From Bacteroidales bacterium (GTDB lineage Bacteria; Bacteroidota; Bacteroidia; Bacteroidales; UBA7960), in NCBI GenBank assembly GCA_003554665.1, contig PWGY01000184.1:1-13135 (forward strand): 13,135 nucleotides of DNA, in the 5' to 3' direction. Under the pieces are notes generated by a model that saw only the letters and a program-made list of their open reading frames with translations, did not search any database and had not been told where the DNA came from. Position numbers and translations under genes: made by a program. Shown piece by piece: positions 1-7,657 of the stretch (position 1 is the first letter of the stretch; every line of letters starts with the position of its first letter).

Positions 1-2
1 AC

Positions 3-773
3 TGGAGCAATGAAGGCGCGTTCATGCCCGGGAACATTTTCAGCACGGATTTTTTCTTGTTTTTCAAGGAAAAAATTGAAGGTTTGGGAGGAATGAGTTT
101 CCCCATAACATACTTTCTCCTTGCTGCATTATTTGTTTTATGTTTTTCGGGACTCTGGATGCATATCAAACAACGAAACAGTAGCATGATACTATTGCTG
201 ATTTCTCCAATTATCATCCACCTGGTATTGTCGTCAATGCAGTTGTACCCGTTCGGCCGGAGACTCATTCTTTATGCGATTCCTTTCATTATTCTGCTGT
301 TGGTTTTTGGGATAAAGGCACTGACTGATTATTTGCCGGCAAAATGGCGCTTATTAGCTTTTTCGGTTTTATCAATTCTGGTTCCTGTGACTCTTGCCGG
401 ATATTTATTGCTGAACTTTCCCAAGCAGCGTCAGGAAATCAAGCAATCAATTCAGTACATTCAGCAGAACCCGGTACAAGACCAGGAATTATTCGTTCAC
501 CCGGCGGCTTCTTCCGCATTTATGTACTATAAACAAACCGGTCTGATCAGTGATGAAGAATTTCAAAAAATCCACAGAACCGGTTGGGCCAACGATCCGG
601 CTGAACTGTTCAGCGAACACATACAAAACCTGGAAAAGCCTTACTGGTTATTGTTTTCACATGACATGGAGCAGGCGGATTATGTAATAGGTCGCCTGCA
701 GAATTCAGGATCCATCCCCAAAAAGGAATTTCAGGCAGCCGGGACTGCTGCCTATCTGTTCAATGCAGAATAA
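3..773 (+). CDS. C-terminal part of GT39-like polytopic membrane glycosyltransferase (5' truncated)
   Basis: The frame is open to the left edge, reading WSNEGAF before the first ATG at 24, so the gene starts outside the window. Counting from that ATG, hydrophobic segments lie at about residues 24-45, 53-72, 80-100 and 110-130. They are followed by a ~120-residue soluble tail. The layout, and the 'YPFGRRLILYAIP' stretch just before a membrane helix, resemble the C-terminal half of GT39/PMT_2-like (ArnT-like) membrane glycosyltransferases, which use polyprenyl-phosphate sugars at the outer face of the inner membrane. The N-terminal catalytic loop with its acidic residues is outside the window, so the class is inferred from topology and this motif only. 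It ends 21 bases before the ABC exporter gene and is probably co-transcribed with it. Confidence 0.7.
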   Translation, partial: WSNEGAFMPGNIFSTDFFLFFKEKIEGLGGMSFPITYFLLAALFVLCFSGLWMHIKQRNSSMILLLISPIIIHLVLSSMQLYPFGRRLILYAIPFIILLLVFGIKALTDYLPAKWRLLAFSVLSILVPVTLAGYLLLNFPKQRQEIKQSIQYIQQNPVQDQELFVHPAASSAFMYYKQTGLISDEEFQKIHRTGWANDPAELFSEHIQNLEKPYWLLFSHDMEQADYVIGRLQNSGSIPKKEFQAAGTAAYLFNAE

Positions 774-794
774 ACCCTGTGAAGGTGAATAAAT

Positions 795-2612
795 ATGATT
801 AAACGCTTTGTGAACCACCGTCTGAAAAAGCTCTACCGGCTCTTCACCCGCAGGGAGAAGATCAAAAGCCTGGGGCTGCTTTTCCTGATGATCATAAACG
901 CGTTGATGGAGATGGTGGGGATCGGGGCCATACCGGCCTTCATCCTGGTGGTGGCATCTCCGGAAAAGGTGATGGCCCATCCGGTTACCGGGCCAATTAC
1001 CCAATGGTTCGGCATTGAAACCGGCCGGGAATTGCTGGTTGTCGGGTCCATTGGCCTGATCGTTTTTTTTGTTGCAAAAGGCCTGCTTTCATCCCTGATC
1101 CACTATATCAAAATCCGTTTTGTGCAGCATAAATTCATGCAGTTATCTCACCGGCTGTTTTCCATGTATATGCTGGCCCCCTACTCATTTTACCTTTCCA
1201 GGAATTCTGCGGAGTTATTGCGCAATGTGAACAGCGAAACCCAGATTATCATTCAGAATGTCTTCGTTCCGCTTCTGTCTATTGCCCTGAGCGGCATCAC
1301 CATGTTCTTTATTCTGGGGCTTCTGCTCACTGTAGAGCCCCTATTCTCGCTAATCGCGGTAGGAGGGCTTGGAGGGCTTAGCTGGGCTTTTATGCGTCTG
1401 ATCAAAAAGAAAACCGCAAAATATGGGCAGGATGAAGTGGCACAGCGGAACATCAGCAACAAAGTGGTGCTGCAGGGGTTGGCAGGCTTAAAGGATATCC
1501 GGGTACTTGGAAGGGAATTGTCATTTCTGAACCAATATGCAGAAAGCATCCGCCGGAAAGCAAAAGCACAGTTTTTCAGGAGTTTTATTCAGTCACTTCA
1601 GCGTCCTGTTTTCGAAGCAATTACTGTGGCAGGAGTACTGGGGCTTGCGTTGATACTGACCATGCGCGATGAGTCCATTGAAAGCATCATCGCAGTACTG
1701 GGATTGTTTGCAGCGGCTACCTACCGGTTGATGCCCATATTCAGGGATCTGATGATAGATATTACTACGCTAAGGTATAGTATTTACTCCATTGACCCGG
1801 TGTATGATGACCTGATGCGTCTGAAAAACAAGACAGAAAAACCCTCGGAGCAGAAAGACCCAGCCTTTTCATTCAAAAAGGAAATAACCCTGGAGGATGT
1901 CAGTTATGTGTATCCCAACTCATCTGAACAGGCAATCCGGGATATCGGCATCCGGATACCCCGCGGCAGTGCCATTGCACTGGTGGGTAAATCGGGAGCC
2001 GGCAAGACTACCCTGGTGGACGCTTTGCTGGGGCTACTCAAAATTCAGCAGGGAACGATCAAGGTTGACGGGAGTGACATTTATGCAGACACCCGGGCCT
2101 GGCAGAGAAATATCGGCTACATCCCCCAGTTTATTTATCTGACAGATGATACCCTGCTTCGAAATGTGGCTTTGGGGCTTGAGGATCACGAAATTGACAT
2201 GGAGAAATTCCGGCAGGCAACGGAAGCTGCACAGCTGTCGGAGTTGGTTGAAAGTTTGCCTGAAAAAGAGCATACCATGCTCGGCGAACGCGGGGTAAGA
2301 CTGTCCGGCGGCCAGCGACAGCGGGTGGGAATTGCCCGTGCCCTTTACCACAATCCGGAGCTGCTGATCATGGATGAGGGAACCTCTGCCCTGGACAGCA
2401 TCACCGAGAAATACATCATAGACTCCATTGAACGCCTCAAGGGAGAACGAACCGTTGTGTTGATCGCTCACCGGCTCACCACTGTCAAAAACTGCGATGT
2501 AATCTATTTCATGGAAAACGGCCGGATTACGGATCAGGGCACGTATGATGAATTGTACAGGACAAATGAAAGCTTCAGGGGGATGACAGGGGAGCAAACA
2601 ACAGCAACCTGA
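795..2612 (+). CDS. ABC exporter, MsbA/PglK-type (probable lipid-linked glycan flippase)
   Basis: A 605-residue half-transporter fused as membrane domain then ATPase, the usual length for MsbA/PglK exporters. The first ~330 residues hold the transmembrane domain, with hydrophobic stretches near residues 27-52, 75-95, 150-180 and 275-300. The ATPase domain is complete: Walker A GKSGAGKT (398-405), Q-loop Q445, signature LSGGQ (503-507), Walker B LLIMDE (523-528) with catalytic Glu528, D-loop SALD, and switch His559. The family drives export or flipping of lipids or lipid-linked sugars. Its place at the head of a run of glycosyltransferases, and the absence of a Wzx-like protein, suggest it flips the glycan made by this cluster. 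That is inference. The ATG at 795 follows a purine-rich gaaggtgaat stretch. A general multidrug exporter is the main alternative. Confidence 0.9.
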   Translation: MIKRFVNHRLKKLYRLFTRREKIKSLGLLFLMIINALMEMVGIGAIPAFILVVASPEKVMAHPVTGPITQWFGIETGRELLVVGSIGLIVFFVAKGLLSSLIHYIKIRFVQHKFMQLSHRLFSMYMLAPYSFYLSRNSAELLRNVNSETQIIIQNVFVPLLSIALSGITMFFILGLLLTVEPLFSLIAVGGLGGLSWAFMRLIKKKTAKYGQDEVAQRNISNKVVLQGLAGLKDIRVLGRELSFLNQYAESIRRKAKAQFFRSFIQSLQRPVFEAITVAGVLGLALILTMRDESIESIIAVLGLFAAATYRLMPIFRDLMIDITTLRYSIYSIDPVYDDLMRLKNKTEKPSEQKDPAFSFKKEITLEDVSYVYPNSSEQAIRDIGIRIPRGSAIALVGKSGAGKTTLVDALLGLLKIQQGTIKVDGSDIYADTRAWQRNIGYIPQFIYLTDDTLLRNVALGLEDHEIDMEKFRQATEAAQLSELVESLPEKEHTMLGERGVRLSGGQRQRVGIARALYHNPELLIMDEGTSALDSITEKYIIDSIERLKGERTVVLIAHRLTTVKNCDVIYFMENGRITDQGTYDELYRTNESFRGMTGEQTTAT

Positions 2613-2641
2613 TCCGGCAACTGTAAAAGATCGCATAGAAA

Positions 2642-2894
2642 ATGCCGAAAAACTTCAACGATTATTATGCGGCCTTTGTGTATTGGGAGCAGTGCATCCG
2701 GTCAAGAAAGCAAGCCCGGAGGATAAGAAAAACATTGTCAGGGCCAAAGGTTTCTCCCTTGTGGATCAATCATTAAAAAAGAAATAAAACAATACTGCCG
2801 GTCCGTTTTCGGGAGTGCTGATTACTGGCCATGGCTGGCTACCTATACTGAGATACGCGGAGAATATAAGGAAGGATGGATACCTGATGATTAC
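2642..2894 (+). other. Frame-disrupted 5' end of the first ATP-grasp gene
   Basis: The ATP-grasp frame is open back to 2727 (stop TAA at 2724) and is clearly coding, reading EIKQYCRSVFGSADYWPWL and onward, but has no ATG, GTG or TTG before 2895. The missing start lies in other frames. An ATG at 2642 opens MPKNFNDYYAAFVYWEQCIR. A second frame then gives SPEDKKNIVRAKGFSL VDQSLKKK up to a stop at 2785. Restoring one base near the CCC run at about 2715-2717 and one in the A-run at 2775-2780 joins all three into a single N-terminus. In the rebuilt protein the 'IPDDYM' landmark falls at residues ~81-86. In the intact downstream paralogue the equivalent 'PMDLYY' is at 80-85. The matching length is good evidence for one original gene. 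Alternatives are a sequencing or assembly error, a pseudogene, or (second site only) programmed frameshifting. Confidence 0.7.
2775..2781 (+). other. A_AAA_AAG heptamer at the second frame break (candidate -1 slippery site or homopolymer error)
   Basis: In the upstream frame the codons are TTA AAA AAG AAA TAA, so the heptamer A_AAA_AAG is in the correct phase for -1 slippage. A slip places the ribosome in GAA ATA AAA CAA, exactly the frame of the ATP-grasp protein. This heptamer is known from dnaX and several insertion sequences. The same spot is also a six-A homopolymer, where a lost base in the read or genome would give the same picture. A second frame break ~60 bases upstream has no such motif, which favours error or decay over programmed recoding. 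Confidence 0.3.
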
Positions 2895-3752
2895 ATGAGC
2901 TATGGGGCCATGCCGGTTATCAATCCCAGAAACATCACGTATATTAGTCTTTTAAAAACACTGGACTACAGGCTATTCGGTGATTTTTGTGTAGCTCCCC
3001 TGATGTTGATCATCGGAAAACTGATTTATGATAAAAACTTCAACATAATCAGCAGGGAAAAAGCTGAAAAACTGCTGAAAGAACACGCTGATGAGGTGGT
3101 GGTTAAAGAAGACGGAGGTTCAGGAGGCAGCAAGGTTTATTTTGTTCCCTCCCACAAAGTAGACCTGAATAAATTGTCTGGTAACATCAGGTGTGTCATC
3201 CAGCCTCTTGTTTATCAACACAAAAGCCTGACAGAAATTTATCCCTCAGCAATTAACACCCTTCGAATTCATACTTATATGGGTTCAGATTCTGTTGTCA
3301 GGATCATAATTTCTTTACTAAGAGTTGGCACAAACGGCTCAAGGGTAGATAATGTCCACAGGGGCGGGCGTTTTCTTTATCTGAATGATGAGGGCAAGCC
3401 AGCCACGGATGCAATTACCGGATGGGAAAACATGGGTGAAACCAAACACCCTGACACCGGATATGCATACAAAGACATTAAAATCAGTGCCCTGAAAAAA
3501 GCAAAGGAATTGTGCATAAAAGCACATTACCAATACCCCTATACAGGGATTATCGCCTGGGATATTTATATTGATACAAATAACAACCCACGGCTGCTGG
3601 AGTGGAATGCGAAATCCCTGCACTTTGGGATTAATGAAGCATTTTGCGGACCTCAGCTGAATCCTCATGAGTTAACCAGCCGCATAGGCAAAGGGTTTAC
3701 GCCAATAGATATGATTTGGGACTACAAGCAGGCTGGAGCTGACAGCTATTAG
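2895..3752 (+). CDS. Sugar-transfer-associated ATP-grasp protein (N-terminus disrupted)
   Basis: ATP-grasp ligase-like protein of the 'sugar-transfer associated' type (ATPgrasp_ST, Pfam PF14397). Numbered from the first in-frame ATG, it has a glycine-rich ATP-binding loop EDGGSGGS (72-79), the family-typical NTLRIHTY segment (121-128), a DNVHRGG stretch, and the C-terminal metal-binding pattern LLEWNAK with Glu236 and Asn238. ATP-grasp enzymes activate a carboxylate through acyl-phosphate and join it to an amine, thiol or hydroxyl. The substrate of this subfamily is not established to my knowledge. Its glycan-cluster setting suggests an acyl or amino-acid decoration of a sugar. ATG 2895 is probably not the true start, because ~56 clearly coding residues precede it in frame and more lie in shifted frames back to 2642. 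The domain core is intact. It ends 6 bases before its paralogue. Confidence 0.8.
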   Translation: MSYGAMPVINPRNITYISLLKTLDYRLFGDFCVAPLMLIIGKLIYDKNFNIISREKAEKLLKEHADEVVVKEDGGSGGSKVYFVPSHKVDLNKLSGNIRCVIQPLVYQHKSLTEIYPSAINTLRIHTYMGSDSVVRIIISLLRVGTNGSRVDNVHRGGRFLYLNDEGKPATDAITGWENMGETKHPDTGYAYKDIKISALKKAKELCIKAHYQYPYTGIIAWDIYIDTNNNPRLLEWNAKSLHFGINEAFCGPQLNPHELTSRIGKGFTPIDMIWDYKQAGADSY

Positions 3753-3758
3753 ATCATC

Positions 3759-4889
3759 ATGTTAAGACGATTTGTCAGAAACAATGTAATTAAGCTTCAT
3801 GAAGCCCTGAAAGTAAGAGGCTACAGGCGCAGGACAGCCGTGTATGTTAAAAAGGCCGGGTTAAAGAAGGACAATTTTAACAAAGCGGCACTGAAAGGGT
3901 TTATGGAATTGTGGTCACCGCTGACCAACCGCCCCGACATCAATAGTTTTATGATGTACACCCACCTGAATGGTTCCGAAGACCCTCGTTTCCTGCCTAT
4001 GGATTTATATTATTGTACCATAGAGCCCATACTGAACAACAAACGTTTTATTAAGGGCTACTCCGATAAAAATGCCCTTGACCTGTTTCACCAGGATGTG
4101 AAGGCCCCCTTTGTTTTGTTGCGATCCATTGATGGCATTATTTACGACCATGCTTACCGGCGGATTCAGGATAACAGGCTCCGGGAATATTTTTTTGACC
4201 AGGCCATTGGCAGCCGCCACATTGAGTATGTTTTTGTCAAGCCCTCGTCTGATACCATGCAGGGATTATCCACATTAAAACTAAAGGTGGATGATGGCCG
4301 CCTATATGACGAAAAGAAGGGGGTTTTGGACTTGCATGAATTGCGTAAACTATATCCGGAGAATTTCATTATACAGGAATACATTCACCAGCATGAATGT
4401 ACGGCAAGATTTCATAATGACTCACTGAATACAATACGGGTACTTACCTACAGATCAGTCCGCGACGATACCATTGTTCCTTTACAAATACTTCAAAAGG
4501 TTGGAAAGGGAGGGTCAATAATTGACAAAGGTTTCCGGATCGGAATGAGTCCGGATGGGAACTACAACAAATATTGCACGGAAGGCGGAAAGAAACATAC
4601 AGATGTGAATGGACTCAACCTTTCGTCAATAAGTGGTTTCCCATACATCAGGGATTTGATCAGGTGTGCTGAAAATGTGGCGAAAAAGCACATCCACTCC
4701 AGGATCCTTGGCCTGGATCTGGCTGTGAACCGACACGGGGAGGTGTTGCTGATTGAGGTAAATAATATTTACCTTGGGCACGAGGCGACTCAGATTAATA
4801 ACGGCCCGTTGTTTCGGGAATATACCGAAGAGATCATCGATTACTGCAAAGATAAAAAACGAACGTTTTCTTTTTATTTTGATGTGTAG
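3759..4889 (+). CDS. Sugar-transfer-associated ATP-grasp protein, second paralogue
   Basis: A 376-residue intact ATP-grasp protein of the same family as the gene just upstream. Shared landmarks are the 'PMDLYYCTIEP' segment (80-90), a KPSSDTMQG nucleotide-loop equivalent, NTIRVLTYR (starting at Asn224), and the C-terminal GLDLAVN...LLIEVNN, where Glu333 and Asn335 are the expected Mg-ATP ligands. It is distinct from the upstream copy in the middle of the protein, so the pair looks like an old duplication with divergent substrates rather than a recent copy. The N-terminal ~50 residues are basic and helix-prone. It probably acts in the cytoplasm, modifying a sugar, nucleotide sugar or glycan intermediate with a carboxylate-containing group. 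The exact reaction is unknown. The start at 3759 is the first ATG after the previous stop. Confidence 0.85.
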   Translation: MLRRFVRNNVIKLHEALKVRGYRRRTAVYVKKAGLKKDNFNKAALKGFMELWSPLTNRPDINSFMMYTHLNGSEDPRFLPMDLYYCTIEPILNNKRFIKGYSDKNALDLFHQDVKAPFVLLRSIDGIIYDHAYRRIQDNRLREYFFDQAIGSRHIEYVFVKPSSDTMQGLSTLKLKVDDGRLYDEKKGVLDLHELRKLYPENFIIQEYIHQHECTARFHNDSLNTIRVLTYRSVRDDTIVPLQILQKVGKGGSIIDKGFRIGMSPDGNYNKYCTEGGKKHTDVNGLNLSSISGFPYIRDLIRCAENVAKKHIHSRILGLDLAVNRHGEVLLIEVNNIYLGHEATQINNGPLFREYTEEIIDYCKDKKRTFSFYFDV

Positions 4890-4925
4890 TTGGCCCTTAA
4901 TCCAGACCGCACTATCCTCTATTGT

Positions 4926-5816
4926 ATGAGCATTGACGTTTCCGTTATTATTCCTGTATTCAGGAACTGGCAGTCTCTGAAGCATTGCCTGGACAGCCTT
5001 CCCAGGCAAACCTATTCTCTTGAAAAAATTGAAGTTATTGTGGTAAACAATGACCCCGGACATAGTTATCCCTTTGGGTTGCCAGGAATTAATATAAGGT
5101 TCATTAAAGAGCACAGGAAGAGTTCATATATTGCCAGAAACACGGGAGTACTTGCTTCCCGCGGACAAATCCTTGCCTTCACCGATGCCGACTGTATTCC
5201 CGATGCCGGGTGGATCAAAGCCGGTGTGGAGTGCCTGCAACAAACCGACGCCATGCTTGCCGGTGGCAGGGTGGATTTTATTTTCAGCAAAAACCCTTCC
5301 CCGGCAGAGCTTCTTGATGCGGCCGAGCATATGGACAATGAGGATACCATTGCAAAGCACTCATGTGCGGTTACCGCAAATTTGTTCGTGCTGCGCAGTG
5401 TGTTCGACAGGGCGGGACTTTTCGATCAAAAAGCAAGGTCGGGGGGAGATATTGAATTTACCCAGCGGGCAAGTTCACATGGTTGTCCGATTACTTATTG
5501 TAAGGATGCCGTTGTACGTCATCCGGCAAGAAGCTTCCGGGAGTCACTCGGGAAGTCTTTTCGTGTAGGCAAAGGATTGCTCGGTACGGAGTTAAAACGG
5601 CCGCGGGTTTTTGGCAACAGGTGGAAAATGCTGCTCCTCCATTTTATTCCCATCACAAATCCCCGTAGGATTTTAAGAACCCAAAAAAAGTATGCTCAAC
5701 AATCTGCCTTTGTGTTTCTGCAGATGCTGTTGATCTCTGTTATTTTTGGACTTGTGAAAAATGCGGGGTTTTTGACTTCTCTGGCTTCATTGCCTTTCAA
5801 ACCACGAAAAGCCTGA
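4926..5816 (+). CDS. Family 2 glycosyltransferase
   Basis: A GT-A fold glycosyltransferase of 296 residues. The N-terminus VSVIIPVFRNW is the standard nucleotide-binding strand. The metal-binding DXD-type motif is DAD (87-89, in FTDADCIP). The catalytic acceptor region is GGDIEF (173-178). The last ~50 residues include a hydrophobic helix near residues 255-280 that may hold the enzyme at the membrane. The frame is open back to a TTG at 4890 immediately after the previous stop, but ATG 4926 starts right at the conserved first strand and is preferred. Donor and acceptor sugars cannot be read from the sequence. It lies 3 bases before the next glycosyltransferase gene, so the two are surely co-expressed. 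Confidence 0.88.
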   Translation: MSIDVSVIIPVFRNWQSLKHCLDSLPRQTYSLEKIEVIVVNNDPGHSYPFGLPGINIRFIKEHRKSSYIARNTGVLASRGQILAFTDADCIPDAGWIKAGVECLQQTDAMLAGGRVDFIFSKNPSPAELLDAAEHMDNEDTIAKHSCAVTANLFVLRSVFDRAGLFDQKARSGGDIEFTQRASSHGCPITYCKDAVVRHPARSFRESLGKSFRVGKGLLGTELKRPRVFGNRWKMLLLHFIPITNPRRILRTQKKYAQQSAFVFLQMLLISVIFGLVKNAGFLTSLASLPFKPRKA

Positions 5817-5819
5817 ACA

Positions 5820-6761
5820 ATGGCCGGCACCTCCATTTCCGTTGTCATTCCCACCCATAACAGACCAGATGGTCTTGCAGCAGCGATTCAAAGCGTGGCT
5901 GGGCAGGCCCTTTGGCCTTTGGAGCTGATTGTGGTGGATGATGGATCTGAGCCCCGGACTGGCAGGGATGTTTTTCAGGGTGTCCCCGATGCGATCCGGA
6001 CCCTGCTGATTCACAATGAGCTCCCCGTTGGCGCCGCAAAAGCGCGTAACCTGGGGGTTGAACGAGCCAAAGGAAGCTGGGTGGCTTTCCTGGATGATGA
6101 TGATGCATTTTTACCGGATAAGATTGAAACCATAACCCGTGCGATTGAAGGGAGTCCGGGAGTGGATCTGATATATCATCCGGCAGAGATCAACATGGTC
6201 AGGGAAAGCACCCGGTACCGGTCCGGAGCCCGCGACCTGAACAAATCCGGGGATGTTTTGAGGCAACTGTTAATCAGGAACCTGGTTGGCGGAGCCTCCA
6301 TGACCATCCTGAAAAAGAAATTATTTCTTGACCTTGGCGGATTTGATGAAAGCCTGCCGGCCATGGAGGACTGGGATCTGTGGATCCGGGTGGCCGGGCA
6401 CGGAGGCAGGTTTTTCTTTTTAAATAAAGTGCTGACCCGCTATTTTCATGACAGCCAGGCCGGCAGCCTCACCAAGGATACTGATAAAACCGAACGGTCT
6501 TACCGCAGACTACATGAAAAATTTGCCGGAGATTACGAAAATCTAAGCCCAGAAGACCGTCACCTTTTTTGGAAAGGCAAACTGCAGTTTGAGGTTTTTC
6601 AGGCCCTGCTCAGAAAAGAACATAAAGCAGCGGCCAAAAAACAATTCCGGTTGGCAATGTTTTCAAAGCATCCTGTTGAGTTCCTCAAGTTTTTGGGGGT
6701 CTCACTCTGGCCCGGAGGTGTTTTTTCCCTGCGGTCACGCACTCAACAATTTCTTCAATGA
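5820..6761 (+). CDS. Family 2 glycosyltransferase
   Basis: A 313-residue GT-A enzyme with the family's opening strand ISVVIPTHNRP, the nucleotide-binding VVDDGS, the metal-binding acidic run DDDD (92-95, in FLDDDDAF) and the catalytic-base region MEDWDLWIR with Glu183-Asp184. The C-terminal ~80 residues are basic and contain a short hydrophobic stretch (LKFLGVSLWP), suggesting peripheral membrane contact. It should transfer one sugar from a nucleotide donor to the growing lipid-linked chain in the cytoplasm. The specific sugar is unknown. Its last four bases overlap the start of the next gene (ATGA), which points to translational coupling. Confidence 0.88.
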   Translation: MAGTSISVVIPTHNRPDGLAAAIQSVAGQALWPLELIVVDDGSEPRTGRDVFQGVPDAIRTLLIHNELPVGAAKARNLGVERAKGSWVAFLDDDDAFLPDKIETITRAIEGSPGVDLIYHPAEINMVRESTRYRSGARDLNKSGDVLRQLLIRNLVGGASMTILKKKLFLDLGGFDESLPAMEDWDLWIRVAGHGGRFFFLNKVLTRYFHDSQAGSLTKDTDKTERSYRRLHEKFAGDYENLSPEDRHLFWKGKLQFEVFQALLRKEHKAAAKKQFRLAMFSKHPVEFLKFLGVSLWPGGVFSLRSRTQQFLQ

Positions 6762-7654
6762 ATGCATCCCCAAAAAAGCCGGTGGTGGCCTACCTGATCA
6801 TGGCCCATGGCAATTACAAACATTTGAATAAACTGCTGCTTGCATTAAATGACGACCATGCAAGGTTTTTCCTGCATATTGACAAAAAATCTCCCATGCC
6901 GGATCACCTTGAACTCAAGGATAAAGTTGAGTTTATTGAAAGAATTAATGTTTGGTGGGGTGGCTGGTCCGTTCAAAAAGCAATAAATAATTTGTTGAAA
7001 ACTGCTCTTAAAACAGATGCCAATTATTTTGTGCTGCTTAGCGGAGCAGACTACCCGGTAAAGCCGGGGGAGTTCTTTTATTCAAAACTTAAAGAAGGGG
7101 GTGAGTATATCAGCCTCTACAAGGGGTTTTTGCCGCATAAACCTGAATCTCGCATCAAATACTTCCATTTTGACGGCGCCAACAGGTGGAATAAAAAAAG
7201 CCTGAAAACATTAATTTATTTCGGGCTTGAAAAGGTGCAGTACCTCATAAAGTTTATCCGGAAACGAAAGTATCCTTTTGATCATATTTTTTTCGGCCCG
7301 ACCTGGTGGGCATTAAGCCGTGAATGTGCTGAATATGTTACCAGTTATATTCAAAATCATCCGGAGTGCATTGCTTTTTATAAAACAAGCTGGTGCCCGG
7401 ATGAATCTTTTGTTCATACAATTATCGGGAATTCCCAATATTTAAAAAAATGTAAGGGGAGCCTGACTTACACCGATTGGAGCGAGAAGAAATCAAGCCC
7501 GGCAAGAATCAACAAAAGTCACGTTCGCCTGTTAAAAGAACAACAGGCCGGTCAAAAGCCAAGAGAGTGGAATACCGGACATTTTTTTGCAAGGAAGTTT
7601 GATGACCAAAGCGAGGATGTAATCCAACTAATTGACCGTGAGCTGCGGACCTGA
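6758..7654 (+). CDS. GT14-like core-2/I-branching glycosyltransferase
   Basis: A 298-residue protein matching the Branch family (Pfam PF02485, CAZy GT14), best known from animal core-2/I N-acetylglucosaminyltransferases and xylosyltransferases and also found in bacterial polysaccharide clusters. Visible landmarks are AYLIMAHGNY near the N-terminus, HIDKKS (40-45), WWGGWS (66-71), LLSGADYPV with SGADYP at 95-100, FGPTWWALSREC, and the catalytic-region CPDESF with Asp215-Glu216. A C-terminal YTDW matches the family's YxDW element. There is no signal peptide or transmembrane anchor, so it is a soluble bacterial version that probably acts in the cytoplasm. It may add a beta-linked GlcNAc or xylose, possibly as a branch. 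The linkage is inference. The A+T content of the stretch is visibly higher than that of the genes to the right. Confidence 0.85.
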   Translation: MNASPKKPVVAYLIMAHGNYKHLNKLLLALNDDHARFFLHIDKKSPMPDHLELKDKVEFIERINVWWGGWSVQKAINNLLKTALKTDANYFVLLSGADYPVKPGEFFYSKLKEGGEYISLYKGFLPHKPESRIKYFHFDGANRWNKKSLKTLIYFGLEKVQYLIKFIRKRKYPFDHIFFGPTWWALSRECAEYVTSYIQNHPECIAFYKTSWCPDESFVHTIIGNSQYLKKCKGSLTYTDWSEKKSSPARINKSHVRLLKEQQAGQKPREWNTGHFFARKFDDQSEDVIQLIDRELRT

Positions 7655-7657
7655 TGC

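Noticed and set aside
2034..2636. 200-codon - strand open frame opposite the ABC ATPase domain
   Set aside because: It lies wholly antisense to a strongly conserved domain with all motifs intact, has no recognisable protein features, and is best explained as a shadow frame.
2587..2787. Separate small gene in the frame ending at 2785
   Set aside because: It has no ATG. Its first half (RLLCGLCVLGAVHP) looks non-coding, and only the second half fits, as the middle of the disrupted ATP-grasp N-terminus.
4890..4925. TTG at 4890 as start of the first family 2 glycosyltransferase
   Set aside because: It would add 12 residues (LNPDRTILYC region) not typical of the family. ATG 4926 begins right at the conserved VSVIIPVF strand.
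4626..5114. 162-codon - strand open frame across the ATP-grasp/glycosyltransferase junction
   Set aside because: Antisense to the conserved ends of two real genes, with no family features.
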